Part shown: piece by piece, positions 1 through 7,751 of the stretch
Layout: each line of letters starts with the position of its first letter
How positions within the stretch are numbered: the stretch's first letter is position 1
DNA from: Streptomyces sp. JJ38
GTDB lineage: Bacteria > Actinomycetota > Actinomycetes > Streptomycetales > Streptomycetaceae
Assembly (NCBI RefSeq): GCF_019303475.1
Contig: NZ_JABLSI010000006.1
Span: 125,473 to 189,472 of the forward strand
Direction of reading: 5' to 3'
Length of the DNA stretch: 64,000 nucleotides
Notes under the pieces: generated by a model
Database searches by the model: none
What the model was told of the DNA's origin: nothing
Seen by the model: the letters and a program-made list of their open reading frames with translations, nothing else
Position numbers and translations under genes: made by a program

Positions 1-785
1 AGCGTCGGTCCGGCGCCGCGCCGGGCCCGCTCGACGGCCTCCGACAGCACCTCGTACATCGCCGGGGCGTCGTTCCCGTCCACCAGGCGGCCGGGCATGC
101 CGTAGCCGACGGCCTTGTGGGCGAGCGTCGGGGCGGCGGTCTGCTTGGACAGCGGCACGGAGATCGCGAAGCCGTTGTTCTGCACCAGGAAGACGACGGG
201 CGCCTGCCAGACGGCGGCGAAGTTCAGCGCCTCGTGGAAGTCCCCCTCGCTGGTGCCGCCGTCGCCGACCATGGCGAGCGCCACGACGTCGTCACCGCGC
301 AGCCGGGCCGCGTGGGCGAGGCCGACGGCGTGCGGCAGCTGCGTGGCCAGCGGCGTGCTCAGCGGCGCGACGCGGCACGCCCGCGGGTCGTAGCCCGAGT
401 GCCAGTCACCGCGCAGCAGCGTGAGGGCCTGCGCGGGCTCCACCCCGCGGGCGACGACGGCGAGGGTGTCGCGGTAGGAGGGGAACAGCCAGTCCTGCTC
501 CTTGAGGGCGAGCGCGGCGGCGACCTCGCACGCCTCCTGACCCGTCGTGGACGGGTACACGGCCAGCCTGCCCTGCTTGGTCAGGGCGGTGGCCTGCTGG
601 TTGTAGCGGCGACCCTTGACGAGCTGCGTGTACAGCTCGGCCATCAGCTCCGGGTCGAGCTCGGCACCGGTGCCCAGCAGGCGGTACGGCTCCTCGTCCG
701 GCAGCAGCGGCGCCGCGTCGGTACGCGGGCGCCAGGCGGGCGGCGGGGCGGGGCGATACGCGCCGGTCTGCGCGACGACCGTCAT
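1..785 (-). CDS. bkdA: Branched-chain 2-oxo acid dehydrogenase E1 alpha subunit (3' end cut by window)
   Basis: ThDP-dependent E1 alpha subunit that decarboxylates branched-chain 2-oxo acids and feeds acyl-CoA primers to catabolism and branched fatty acids. About 261 N-terminal residues are visible from the ATG at 785; the C-terminus lies outside the window. The ThDP/Mg site is plain: GDGGTSEGDFHEA followed about 20 residues later by QNNGFAIS. The upstream stretch PSTTGQEACEV and LFPSYRDT are also typical of this family. It diverges from an Lrp-type regulator at 983, the usual partner of bkd operons. Pyruvate dehydrogenase E1 alpha is the alternative; context and family resemblance favour the branched-chain enzyme. 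Confidence 0.85.
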   Translation of the reverse strand, partial: MTVVAQTGAYRPAPPPAWRPRTDAAPLLPDEEPYRLLGTGAELDPELMAELYTQLVKGRRYNQQATALTKQGRLAVYPSTTGQEACEVAAALALKEQDWLFPSYRDTLAVVARGVEPAQALTLLRGDWHSGYDPRACRVAPLSTPLATQLPHAVGLAHAARLRGDDVVALAMVGDGGTSEGDFHEALNFAAVWQAPVVFLVQNNGFAISVPLSKQTAAPTLAHKAVGYGMPGRLVDGNDAPAMYEVLSEAVERARRGAGPT

Positions 786-867
786 GTCGGGCACACCTCC
801 GGGTGGGCGGCGGGCGGACGGGTGGGCGGGGGGTGGCGAGCCTCGGGGTGACCGGGGTCTCTCCCCT

Positions 868-881
868 ACCGATTGTTCGGT
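868..881. promoter_or_regulatory. Putative PaaR-type TetR operator in the bkdA/lrp intergenic region
   Basis: ACCGATTGTTCGGT differs by one base from the 14-mer ACCGATCGTTCGGT present in front of paaH/paaN (5294) and, in the other orientation, paaA (23497). The half-site ACCGA/TCGGT inverted repeat is intact. It lies 83 bp before bkdA and 102 bp before the Lrp gene, so it could act on either. Binding by the TetR protein encoded at 1703 is inferred. Confidence 0.45.
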
Positions 882-982
882 CTGGCGTGCATTCTGGCTA
901 CAGGTGGTGCGCCGCCGTGGACGAATGGCCGTCCACACCCGGGGTCGCGCGCCAGACGTCCAACGAGGGAGGGCCGCACGCC

Positions 983-1465
983 ATGGCGGATGAACAGATG
1001 GCCGGAACGGGCCTCACGCCCCGGCCGCTGGACGCGGTCGACCGGCAGATCCTCGGCATCCTCCAGACGGACGGCCGGGCCTCCGTCCGCTCGGTCGCCG
1101 ACCGCGTCCACATCTCCCGGGCCAGCGCCTACGCCCGCATCAACCGGCTCGTCGACGACGGCGTCATCCGCGGCTTCAGCGCCCGCGTCGACCACGAGCG
1201 GGCGGGCCAGGGCGCCTCCGCCTACGTGACGCTCAAGATCGTGCAGAACACGTGGCGCACCGTGCGCGAGCAGCTCCAGCAGCTGCCGGGCGCCACCCAC
1301 ATCGCGCTGGTCAGCGGGGATTTCGACGTGCTCCTGCTCGTCCACACGGCCGACAACCGGGCCCTGCGCGAGCTGGTGCTCACCCGCATCCAGTCCATCC
1401 CCGAGGTGCTGAGCACCCGCACCCTCCTCGTCTTCGAGGAGACCGACCTCCACCCCACGCCCTGA
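983..1465 (+). CDS. Lrp/AsnC-family transcriptional regulator (BkdR-like)
   Basis: 160-aa cytoplasmic DNA-binding regulator. Residues about 13-60 form the AsnC helix-turn-helix (LDAVDRQILGILQTDGRAS, then VADRVHISRASAYARINRL) and the rest is the RAM/AsnC ligand-binding domain with the usual GDFDVLLLVH strand. ATG at 983 was chosen because GAGGGAGG lies just upstream and the domain begins at once; the same frame stays open further upstream but that part has no similarity. Divergent from bkdA, so a role in sensing branched-chain amino acids or keto acids and controlling bkd is likely by analogy with BkdR. Confidence 0.88.
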   Translation: MADEQMAGTGLTPRPLDAVDRQILGILQTDGRASVRSVADRVHISRASAYARINRLVDDGVIRGFSARVDHERAGQGASAYVTLKIVQNTWRTVREQLQQLPGATHIALVSGDFDVLLLVHTADNRALRELVLTRIQSIPEVLSTRTLLVFEETDLHPTP

Positions 1466-1500
1466 CGGGGAGCCGGGAACCGCGCGAACGGCCACGACAC

Positions 1501-1558
1501 CGCGCGCTTGGGAGGTCTGCGCTGAGGCGCAGGGCTGGCGAGCGCAGCCCCCGGCACC
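1501..1558. repeat. Interspersed palindromic repeat, copy 1
   Basis: A 58-nt stretch starting CGCGCGCTTGGGAGG is repeated at 29696-29753 with one difference (G for A in the middle). It contains two small inverted repeats: TGCGC-TGAG-GCGCA and GGGCT-(9 nt)-AGCCC. It sits just downstream of the Lrp gene, and in both copies a strong GC hairpin follows directly. Confidence 0.7.
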
Positions 1559-1592
1559 GCAGCCGGGCGGCCGGGGCCCGCGGGTCCGGGGC

Positions 1593-1611
1593 CCCGGGGC
1601 GGAGCCCCGGG
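1593..1611. terminator. GC-rich hairpin between the converging Lrp and TetR genes
   Basis: Perfect 8-bp stem with 3-nt loop, CCCGGGGC-GGA-GCCCCGGG, followed by AAAA. It lies between two genes whose 3' ends face each other, so it could stop transcription from both sides. No T-run, as is common in Streptomyces. Confidence 0.5.
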
Positions 1612-1702
1612 AAAAGCCCGCCGCGACGGCGGCGAACCCCACGTCGAGAGTCCGGCGGAAGGGAAGCGAACCCCGGCCACGGCGTGGGAAGCCGCCGGCC
1701 GC

Positions 1703-2281
1703 TCAGGTCACCCGCAGGCCCGCGAAGGCCATGCGGACGACGGCGGCGGCGACCTCGGGCTCGGCCGAGCCGCGCTCGGGCCGGTACCACTCCACGATCG
1801 AGTTGATCATGCCGAAGAGAAGCCGGGTGGCCAGCCGCACGTCGATGTCGGCGCGCAGATCCCCCTCGGCCGCCGCCTGCTTCAGCAGCTCGGCGACCTG
1901 CTGGTCGAACTCCCGGCGGCGGGCCAGCGCCCACCGCTCGGTGTCCGTGTTGCCGTGGACCCGCAGCAGCAGCGTCACGTACGGCAGCTCGGCCATCAGC
2001 ACCTCGGCCGTGCGCCGCGTGACGTATTCCAGCCGCTCGATCGCCCGGCCGTCCCGCGCGCCCGGCTCGGCGAGGATGCCGAAGAGGCCGTCCAGCGCCC
2101 GGGAGACGGCCCGGCGCAACAGCTCCTCCTTGCCGCGCACGTGGTGGTAGATGGACGACTTGGAGATCCCGGCGGCCTTCGACAGGTGCTCCATGCTCGT
2201 GCCGTCGTAGCCACGCTCGTTGAACACGCGCACCGCGACGGCCAACAGGGTGTCCGGGGTGTACGTGTCGCGGCGTGCCAT
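1703..2281 (-). CDS. paaR: TetR-family regulator, probable PaaR
   Basis: 192-aa TetR repressor. The N-terminal HTH runs over residues about 7-55 (TPDTLLAVAVRVFNERGYDG, then SMEHLSKAAGISKSSIYHHV) and the remainder is an all-helical ligand domain ending RMAFAGLRVT. ATG at 2281 is preceded by GAAGGTGACC. It is in the same orientation as paaH and would directly follow it if the TnpB element between them were removed, so it was probably the second gene of a paaH-paaR unit. The likely effector is phenylacetyl-CoA. Assignment as PaaR rests on context and on the shared operator at 5294 and 23497; the sequence alone only shows TetR. Confidence 0.7.
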   Translation of the reverse strand: MARRDTYTPDTLLAVAVRVFNERGYDGTSMEHLSKAAGISKSSIYHHVRGKEELLRRAVSRALDGLFGILAEPGARDGRAIERLEYVTRRTAEVLMAELPYVTLLLRVHGNTDTERWALARRREFDQQVAELLKQAAAEGDLRADIDVRLATRLLFGMINSIVEWYRPERGSAEPEVAAAVVRMAFAGLRVT

Positions 2282-2466
2282 GGTCACCAGGTCACCTTCG
2301 TGGATGTCCCGGTCTTCAGGCCGGGGAGGAGACGAAGCTCCTGGGGAGCAGGGCGGGGAGAAGCGAAGTGCCGCCGTGGCGGTTCGGCGTCCACCGCGGT
2401 GGTGGTGAGGCGGGCCGCGTGATCGGGAACTCTCAACTGTCGGTCCCTCCGGGTAGGTTGTTGGGT

Positions 2467-3687
2467 ATGACGAGGAAAGCGAAGGCGGGGGATGCCGGGC
2501 TTGCCCGGTACACCTACCGGCTGCGCGTGTCGTCGACCGCACGCGCTGGTCTTATGGCCGAGTGGGCGCGCTGCCGGTGGATCTGGAACGAATGCGTTGC
2601 CATGTCCCGCAAGGTCCACGCCCGGAACCGGGACGCGGCCAAGCGGACGATGTGCGGTCCGGCGCAACTCGACAAGATGCTGACCGAGGCCCGCAGGGCG
2701 GTGGCCTGGCTGCGTGAAGGCAGCTCGGTGCCGCAGCAGCAGACCATCCGGGACTTCGCCAAGTCCCGCGCCAAGGCGATGAAGGACATCAAGGCCGGGC
2801 TGCCGATGCGGCAGCGCGCGGGGATGCCCCGGATCAAGCGGAAGCGTGAGGCGCTGCCCACGCTGAACTACACGCGGCGCGGGTTCCGCCTCAGGGGCGG
2901 CCGCCTGCACCTCGCGGGCGGGATCGTGCTGACGCCTGTGTGGTCCCGCGGGCTCCCGGCCACACCCTCCTCGGTGCGGGTGTATCGCGACAGCATCGGG
3001 CACTGGTACGCGTCGTTCGTCGTCGCGGCCAAGGTGCAGCCGCTCCCGGAGACTGGGGCGGTGCTCGGCGTCGACTGGGGCGTCAGGGAAACCGCCACCA
3101 CCACGAGCGTCGCCCATGACCTCTCCCATGCCCAGCACGGGAGGAACGCCGCTCAGCGCTTGGCGCGCTATCAGCGGATGATGGCCCGGCGCCGCCCCGC
3201 CAAGGGGCAGGCCGCGTCCGACGGCTACCGGAAGGCCCAGGCGCATACCGCGAAGCTGCACAAGAAGGTCTCCCGTCAGCGGCAGGACACCGCCCGCAAG
3301 TGGGCCAAGCGTGTCGTCCGGGACCACGACGCGATCGCGGTTGAGGATTTCCGGCCGAAGTTCCTGGCCAAGACCACCATGGCCCGCAAAGCCGCCGACG
3401 CGGGGATTGGCGCCACGAAGACGGCCCTGATCGAGATGGGCCGCAAGCACGGACGCGATGTGCGTCTGGTGCACCCCGCGCACACCACCATGGACTGCGC
3501 GTCGTGCGGAGCGAGAACCAAGCACGCACTTCCCCTTTCGGAACGTACCTACACCTGCACCGCGTGCGGAGCCGTATCCCCCAGGGACAAGAACTCCGCC
3601 CGCGTGATGCTGGTCCGGGCTGGTCTCAACCCGGCTGGCGCTGATGGCGCAAGACCCCCAGGAGCGCTGCTCCCGGAGGCAGCCTGA
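2467..3687 (+). CDS. tnpB: TnpB, RNA-guided RuvC nuclease of an IS605-family element
   Basis: 406 aa. TnpB proteins cut DNA using a guide RNA made from the element's right end, and help keep the transposon at its locus. The split RuvC site is complete: D203 in GVDWG, E293 in AVEDF and D374 in PRDKNSAR. A zinc finger is present, C344-X2-C347 and C364-X2-C367. The N-terminal helix-turn-helix/WED part (RLRVSSTARAGLMAEWAR) is also intact, so the protein should be active. ATG at 2467 follows a weak ribosome site. The C-terminal tail runs into the probable guide-RNA scaffold. No tnpA is nearby, so movement would need a helper in trans. Confidence 0.9.
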   Translation: MTRKAKAGDAGLARYTYRLRVSSTARAGLMAEWARCRWIWNECVAMSRKVHARNRDAAKRTMCGPAQLDKMLTEARRAVAWLREGSSVPQQQTIRDFAKSRAKAMKDIKAGLPMRQRAGMPRIKRKREALPTLNYTRRGFRLRGGRLHLAGGIVLTPVWSRGLPATPSSVRVYRDSIGHWYASFVVAAKVQPLPETGAVLGVDWGVRETATTTSVAHDLSHAQHGRNAAQRLARYQRMMARRRPAKGQAASDGYRKAQAHTAKLHKKVSRQRQDTARKWAKRVVRDHDAIAVEDFRPKFLAKTTMARKAADAGIGATKTALIEMGRKHGRDVRLVHPAHTTMDCASCGARTKHALPLSERTYTCTACGAVSPRDKNSARVMLVRAGLNPAGADGARPPGALLPEAA

Positions 3688-3726
3688 GCCAGGAATCCCC
3701 TCCCCTCAGGGAAGGGAGGATGTCAA
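3570..3726 (+). ncRNA. Probable omega RNA (reRNA) scaffold at the right end of the TnpB element
   Basis: In IS605 elements the TnpB guide RNA spans the end of tnpB and the right end, with the guide taken from the flanking DNA. Here that stretch holds a small hairpin GGAGC-GCT-GCTCC (3661-3673) inside the tnpB tail and the CCTCCC/GGGAGG hairpin at 3699-3719, ending at ATGTCAAG. The guide would begin near 3727 and read into the paaH 3' end. The 5' boundary is a guess. Confidence 0.35.
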
Positions 3727-5276
3727 GATTGTCCCCCGATCGGCCCAGAGCGGCGCAGCAGGCCCTGGGACGGGGCGTAGCGGCCGGTGGGGTAGGCGGC
3801 GTGCAGGGCGCGCAGGACGCCCACGGCCCAGCCCGCGCCGAGCGCGTCGCACCACTCCAGCGGGCCGCGCGGGTAGTTCACCCCGAGCCGCATCGCGGTG
3901 TCGACGTCGGCCTCGGTGGCCACGCCACGGGCGACGGCGTCGGCGGCGAGGTCGGCCAGCATCGCCACCGTGCGGGCCACGACCAGGCCGGGGACGGGCT
4001 CGACGAGGCTGACCCGCTTGCCCAGGGCCTGGAAGAGCCCGGCCGCGGCCGCCCGGTCGGTCTCGGGGACGTCGTCGGCGCACCCGAGCGCCACCCGCTC
4101 CGCGGTGCGGTAGTCGAGGGCGAGGTCGAGGTGGATCTCCCCGAGGGCGGGCGCGTGGCCGTTCGCGGGGCACAGCTTCGAGCCACCGGGCAGGACGAGG
4201 TGCCCGCCGGCCCCCTCCGAACCGGCCTCCGCCTCCTCCGCCTCGGCCCGGACGACGCCGATCCCGGCCTTCTCCAGCAGCGCGGGCAGCACGGCCGCCG
4301 GGCCCAGCGAGCCGTGCACCGTCACCTGGCGCGGGGCCGGGTGCGGGGGCATGGTGTGCGGTTCGACGTCCGCCGCCCCGTCCCCGTAGGCGAACCAGCC
4401 GTGCCCGGACTTGCGGCCGAGCCGCCCGGACTGCACCAGCCGCTGCTGGGCGAGGGACGGGGTGAACTTCGGGTCCTGGAAGAAGGACGACCAGACGCTG
4501 CGGGTGACGGCCTCGTTGACGTCCTGCCCGATGAGGTCGGTCAGCTCGAAGGGGCCCATCCGGAAGCCGCCGCTCTCCCGCAGGACGGCGTCCAGCGTGG
4601 CCGGGTCCGCGGCGCGCTCCTCCAGCAGCCGGAAGGACTCCGCGTAGAACGGCCTGGCCACCCGGTTGACGATGAAGCCCGGGGTGTCGGTGCAGCGCAC
4701 CGGCGTCTTGCCCCAGGCCGCGGCCAGGTCGCGGGCCCGGACGGCGGCGGCCTCGTCCGTCGCGTGGCCGCTGACCACCTCCACGAGCGGCAGCAGCGGC
4801 GCCGGGTTGAAGAAGTGCAGGCCGAGGAAGCGCCCGGGGCGGCGCAGCGCGCCCGCGACGGCCGTCACGGAGAGGGAGGAGGTGTTGGTGGCCAGCAGGC
4901 AGTCCTCGGCGACGACGGACTCCAGGGCCTCGAAGAGCAGCTGCTTGGCGCCCAGCTCCTCCAGCACGGCCTCGATGACGATCTCCGCGTCGGCCAGCTC
5001 GCCCAGCTCGGCCACGGCGTGCAGCCGGGAGGCGGCGGCCTCGCGGGCCTCGGCCGTCATCCGGCCCTTCTCCACCAGCCGGTCGAGCCGCCCGGTGATC
5101 GCCGCGGCGGCCTGCTCGGCCCGCCCGGGCGCCACGTCGTGCAGCCGCACCCGGTGCCCGGCGACCAGGGCCACCTGGGCGATGCCCTGCCCCATCGTGC
5201 CCGTCCCGACGACGGCGACCGTGCCGAACGCCCCGTCTGACCGTGCGGTCTGTGGTGCCTTGTCCTCGCTGGCCAT
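3723..5276 (-). CDS. paaH: 3-hydroxyacyl-CoA dehydrogenase PaaH (phenylacetate pathway)
   Basis: 517 aa; oxidises 3-hydroxyadipyl-CoA with NAD in the last steps of phenylacetate degradation. The Rossmann motif VVGTGTMGQGIAQVAL is near the N-terminus, followed by the 3HCDH NAD and C-terminal domains (GFIVNRVARPFYAES; LTDLIGQDVN) and a second C-terminal domain copy near the end (LGVNYPRGPLEWCDALG), the double arrangement usual for PaaH. ATG 5276 has AAGGGG seven bases upstream. The stop codon TGA (3723-3725) is made of bases at the right tip of the TnpB element, so the last residues (around GPIGGQS) may have been altered by the insertion. Divergent from paaN. Confidence 0.88.
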   Translation of the reverse strand: MASEDKAPQTARSDGAFGTVAVVGTGTMGQGIAQVALVAGHRVRLHDVAPGRAEQAAAAITGRLDRLVEKGRMTAEAREAAASRLHAVAELGELADAEIVIEAVLEELGAKQLLFEALESVVAEDCLLATNTSSLSVTAVAGALRRPGRFLGLHFFNPAPLLPLVEVVSGHATDEAAAVRARDLAAAWGKTPVRCTDTPGFIVNRVARPFYAESFRLLEERAADPATLDAVLRESGGFRMGPFELTDLIGQDVNEAVTRSVWSSFFQDPKFTPSLAQQRLVQSGRLGRKSGHGWFAYGDGAADVEPHTMPPHPAPRQVTVHGSLGPAAVLPALLEKAGIGVVRAEAEEAEAGSEGAGGHLVLPGGSKLCPANGHAPALGEIHLDLALDYRTAERVALGCADDVPETDRAAAAGLFQALGKRVSLVEPVPGLVVARTVAMLADLAADAVARGVATEADVDTAMRLGVNYPRGPLEWCDALGAGWAVGVLRALHAAYPTGRYAPSQGLLRRSGPIGGQS

Positions 5277-5293
5277 TTCCACCCCTTGTCCCG

Positions 5294-5307
5294 ACCGATC
5301 GTTCGGT
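5294..5307. promoter_or_regulatory. PaaR-type operator between paaH and paaN
   Basis: ACCGATCGTTCGGT, an ACCGA/TCGGT inverted repeat, lies 18 bp before the paaH start and 56 bp before paaN. Its reverse complement is identical to the site before paaA (23497), and the match extends to 18 bp (AACCGAACGATCGGTCGG). It fits the core ACCGNNCGNNCGGT described for corynebacterial PaaR, as I recall it. It probably represses both divergent genes. Confidence 0.65.
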
Positions 5308-5362
5308 TACTCTAGCCGTTGTCCGCAAGCTCGCGCACAGCTCGACGAGGAGTTGGTCTTCG

Positions 5363-7057
5363 ATGACCACAGCGCTCAGCGCCAGGAAGCTGATCGACCA
5401 GCACCGCCCCACTCTCGACCAGGCCCTGGAGACCATCCGCACCCGGGCCTACTGGTCGCCCTTCCCTGAGCACCCCAAGGCCTACGGGGAGAACGGCTCG
5501 CTGAGCGCGGCCGAGGGGCAGGCCGCCTTCGACGCGCTGCGCGGCGCCCGCTTCGAGCTGGACCAGCCCGGCACCGACGGCTGGACGGGCGGCGAGCGCT
5601 CCCCCTACGGCGTCGACCTCGGCATCGAGTATCCGCACGCCGACGCGGACGTCCTGCTGCCCGCCATGCGCGCGGCCGTCCCCGACTGGCGGGACGCCGG
5701 CCCCGAGGCACGGGCGGCCGTCTGTCTGGAGATCCTCACCCGGATCAACGCGCGCACCCACGAGTTCGCCCAGGCCGTCATGCACACCAGCGGACAGGCC
5801 TACATGATGGCGATGCAGGCCGGCGGCCCGCACGCCCAGGACCGCGGCCTGGAGGCCGTCGCCTACGCCTACGCCGAGCAGACCCGCACCCCCGACGCCG
5901 CCGTCCGCTGGACCAAGCCGCAGGGCAAGCGGGACCCGCTGGAGCTGACGAAGGAGTTCACCGCCGTCCCGCGCGGCGTCGCCCTCGTCATCGGCTGCAA
6001 CACCTTCCCCACCTGGAACGGCTACCCGGGCGTCTTCGCCTCCCTGGCCACGGGCAACGCCGTCCTCGTCAAGCCGCACCCGCGCGCCGTGCTGCCGCTC
6101 GCGCTCACCGTGCGCATCGCCCGCGAGACCCTCGCCGAGGCCGGCTTCGACCCCAACCTCGTCGCCCTGGCCGCCGAGCGTGACGGCGAGGGCATCGCCA
6201 GGACGCTCGCCACCCGCCCCGAGATCCGCATCGTCGACTACACCGGCGGCTCCGCCTTCGGCGACTGGCTGGAGGCCAACGCCCGCCAGGCGCAGGTCTT
6301 CACCGAGAAGGCCGGAGTCAACACGATCGTGTTCGACTCCACCGACGACTACCGCGGCATGCTCGCCAACGTCGCCTTCTCGCTGTCCCTCTACAGCGGC
6401 CAGATGTGCACCACCCCGCAGAACCTGCTCATCCCGCGTCAGGGCATCGGGACCGACGCCGGGCACAAGACGTACGACGAGCTCGTGGCCGACCTCGCGG
6501 GCGCCGTGGACAAGCTCCTGGGCGACGACACCCGCGCCACCGCCCTGCTCGGCGCCATCGTCAACCCGGGCGTCGGCGAGCGGCTCGACGCCGCGCCCTC
6601 GCTCGGCGAGCTCGCCCTCGCCTCCCGCGCGGTCGAGCACCCCGAGTTCCCCGACGCCACCGTGCGCACCCCGGCCATCGTCAAGCTCGACGCCGCCGCG
6701 CCGGAGGCCGAGTCCGCCTACCTCAGCGAGTGCTTCGGCCCGGTCTCCTTCGCCGTCGCCGTCGACTCCACGGCCGACGCCGTCGCGCTGCTGCGCCGCA
6801 CCGTGCGGGAGCAGGGCGCCATGACGGTCGGCGCCTACACGACCGACGCCGAGGCCGAGCGGCTCATCGAGGACGCCTGCCTGGAGGAGTGCGCCCAGCT
6901 CTCCCTCAACCTCACCGGCGGCGTCTACGTCAACCAGACGGCCGCGTTCTCCGACTTCCACGGCTCCGGAGGCAACCCCGCCGCCAACGCCACCCTGTGC
7001 GACGCGGCCTTCGTCGCTCCGCGCTTCCGCATGGTCGAGGTCCGCCGCCAGGCCTGA
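5363..7057 (+). CDS. paaN: Phenylacetate degradation protein PaaN (aldehyde dehydrogenase family)
   Basis: 564 aa. PaaN is the actinobacterial aldehyde dehydrogenase that oxidises the ring-opened semialdehyde of phenylacetyl-CoA catabolism; unlike PaaZ it has no fused hydratase domain. Visible ALDH features are the cofactor loop (VPRGVALVIGCNTFPTWNGY), the general base region VFTEKAGVNT, the nucleophile Cys in SGQMCTTPQN and the C-terminal NLTGGVYVNQTA. ATG 5363 has GAGGAG upstream. It is divergent from paaH across a shared operator, so both should be induced together with paaABCDE. Confidence 0.88.
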   Translation: MTTALSARKLIDQHRPTLDQALETIRTRAYWSPFPEHPKAYGENGSLSAAEGQAAFDALRGARFELDQPGTDGWTGGERSPYGVDLGIEYPHADADVLLPAMRAAVPDWRDAGPEARAAVCLEILTRINARTHEFAQAVMHTSGQAYMMAMQAGGPHAQDRGLEAVAYAYAEQTRTPDAAVRWTKPQGKRDPLELTKEFTAVPRGVALVIGCNTFPTWNGYPGVFASLATGNAVLVKPHPRAVLPLALTVRIARETLAEAGFDPNLVALAAERDGEGIARTLATRPEIRIVDYTGGSAFGDWLEANARQAQVFTEKAGVNTIVFDSTDDYRGMLANVAFSLSLYSGQMCTTPQNLLIPRQGIGTDAGHKTYDELVADLAGAVDKLLGDDTRATALLGAIVNPGVGERLDAAPSLGELALASRAVEHPEFPDATVRTPAIVKLDAAAPEAESAYLSECFGPVSFAVAVDSTADAVALLRRTVREQGAMTVGAYTTDAEAERLIEDACLEECAQLSLNLTGGVYVNQTAAFSDFHGSGGNPAANATLCDAAFVAPRFRMVEVRRQA

Positions 7058-7073
7058 CCCTGACGCCTGATCC

Positions 7074-7118
7074 CGCCGTCGGCCCCCGCGCACCGTCACC
7101 GCGCGGGGGTCGACGGCG
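7074..7118 (+). terminator. Long hairpin after paaN
   Basis: 18-bp stem with one mismatched pair (7074-7091 with 7101-7118, outer arm CGCCGTCG, inner CCCCCGCGC) and a 9-nt loop. It starts 17 nt after the paaN stop and lies between converging genes, so it is probably a bidirectional terminator. Confidence 0.75.
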
Positions 7119-7134
7119 TGGGGGAGCCCGGCGC

Positions 7135-7704
7135 TCAGGGGGCGTCGTAAACCGGCAGACAACCGGTGTCGAGCACGATGCCCAACGGCTCCGGCAGCGG
7201 CACGTCGTCCCCGAACTCCCCGTGCAGTACGCCCTGGTACTCGTCCGCCTTCGGCCTGCTGCGCAGCGTCCACGCGCCGCGCCGAGGGTCGACGCTGAGC
7301 AGCAGCCGGACGCCAGCCGCCGCGTACCACTCGCCCTTGCCCGCGATGTCCTTCGCGCGCTCGGACTTGGAGATGACCTCCACCGCGAGCTCCACATCCC
7401 GCGGGTCCGCCAGCCAGTCGTCGTCCTGGTCCCACTCCTCGGGGAGGATCACGAGGTCGGGGGTGCAGTAGTCGTCCGGGTCGTCCGGCATCGCGATCGA
7501 CGACACCTCGTACGCTCCGAGCCCGTCGGCCAACACGGGCTCGATCTGCTTGCGCAACCGCCGGATCACGCCCGCGTGCTTCCCCCGCGGGGTCGGGGAC
7601 ATCACGAGCTTCCCTCCCAGAATCTCGACACGCAGACCGGTCGCCCGCTCGATCTCCTCAGCGACGGAACGCAGGTTTCCGGGACGCGCACTCATGGCGG
7701 GCAT
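7135..7704 (-). CDS. Uma2-family (DUF820) PD-(D/E)XK nuclease-like protein
   Basis: 189 aa. The family has a restriction-endonuclease fold, is very frequent in Streptomyces and cyanobacteria, and has no settled role. The catalytic core is visible as CTPDLVILPEEW (Asp) and ELAVEVISKSER (Glu...Lys). The N-terminal half (VEILGGKLVMSPTPRGKHA) is typical for the family. ATG 7704 was chosen; an in-frame ATG at 7695 is an alternative. It stands alone downstream of the paaN terminator. A restriction or mobile-element function is only speculation. Confidence 0.8.
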   Translation of the reverse strand: MPAMSARPGNLRSVAEEIERATGLRVEILGGKLVMSPTPRGKHAGVIRRLRKQIEPVLADGLGAYEVSSIAMPDDPDDYCTPDLVILPEEWDQDDDWLADPRDVELAVEVISKSERAKDIAGKGEWYAAAGVRLLLSVDPRRGAWTLRSRPKADEYQGVLHGEFGDDVPLPEPLGIVLDTGCLPVYDAP

Positions 7705-7751
7705 CGTCACGTCTTCGCCTCCGCTCCGGTCGGGGAGAGCCCGGCTGGTAC

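Larger units (their letters stand above)
2300..3726 (+). mobile_element. IS200/IS605-type element carrying only tnpB
   Basis: The element contains tnpB (2467-3687) and no tnpA, so it is not autonomous. The right end is characteristic: a subterminal hairpin CCTCCC...GGGAGG (3699-3719) followed by ATGTCAAG. The left end is less certain; a segment at 2315-2337 resembles the right end at 3705-3727 in 16 of 23 positions. No target duplication is expected for this class. The element lies between paaH and paaR, two same-strand genes, and its right tip overlaps the paaH stop codon. Confidence 0.75.
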
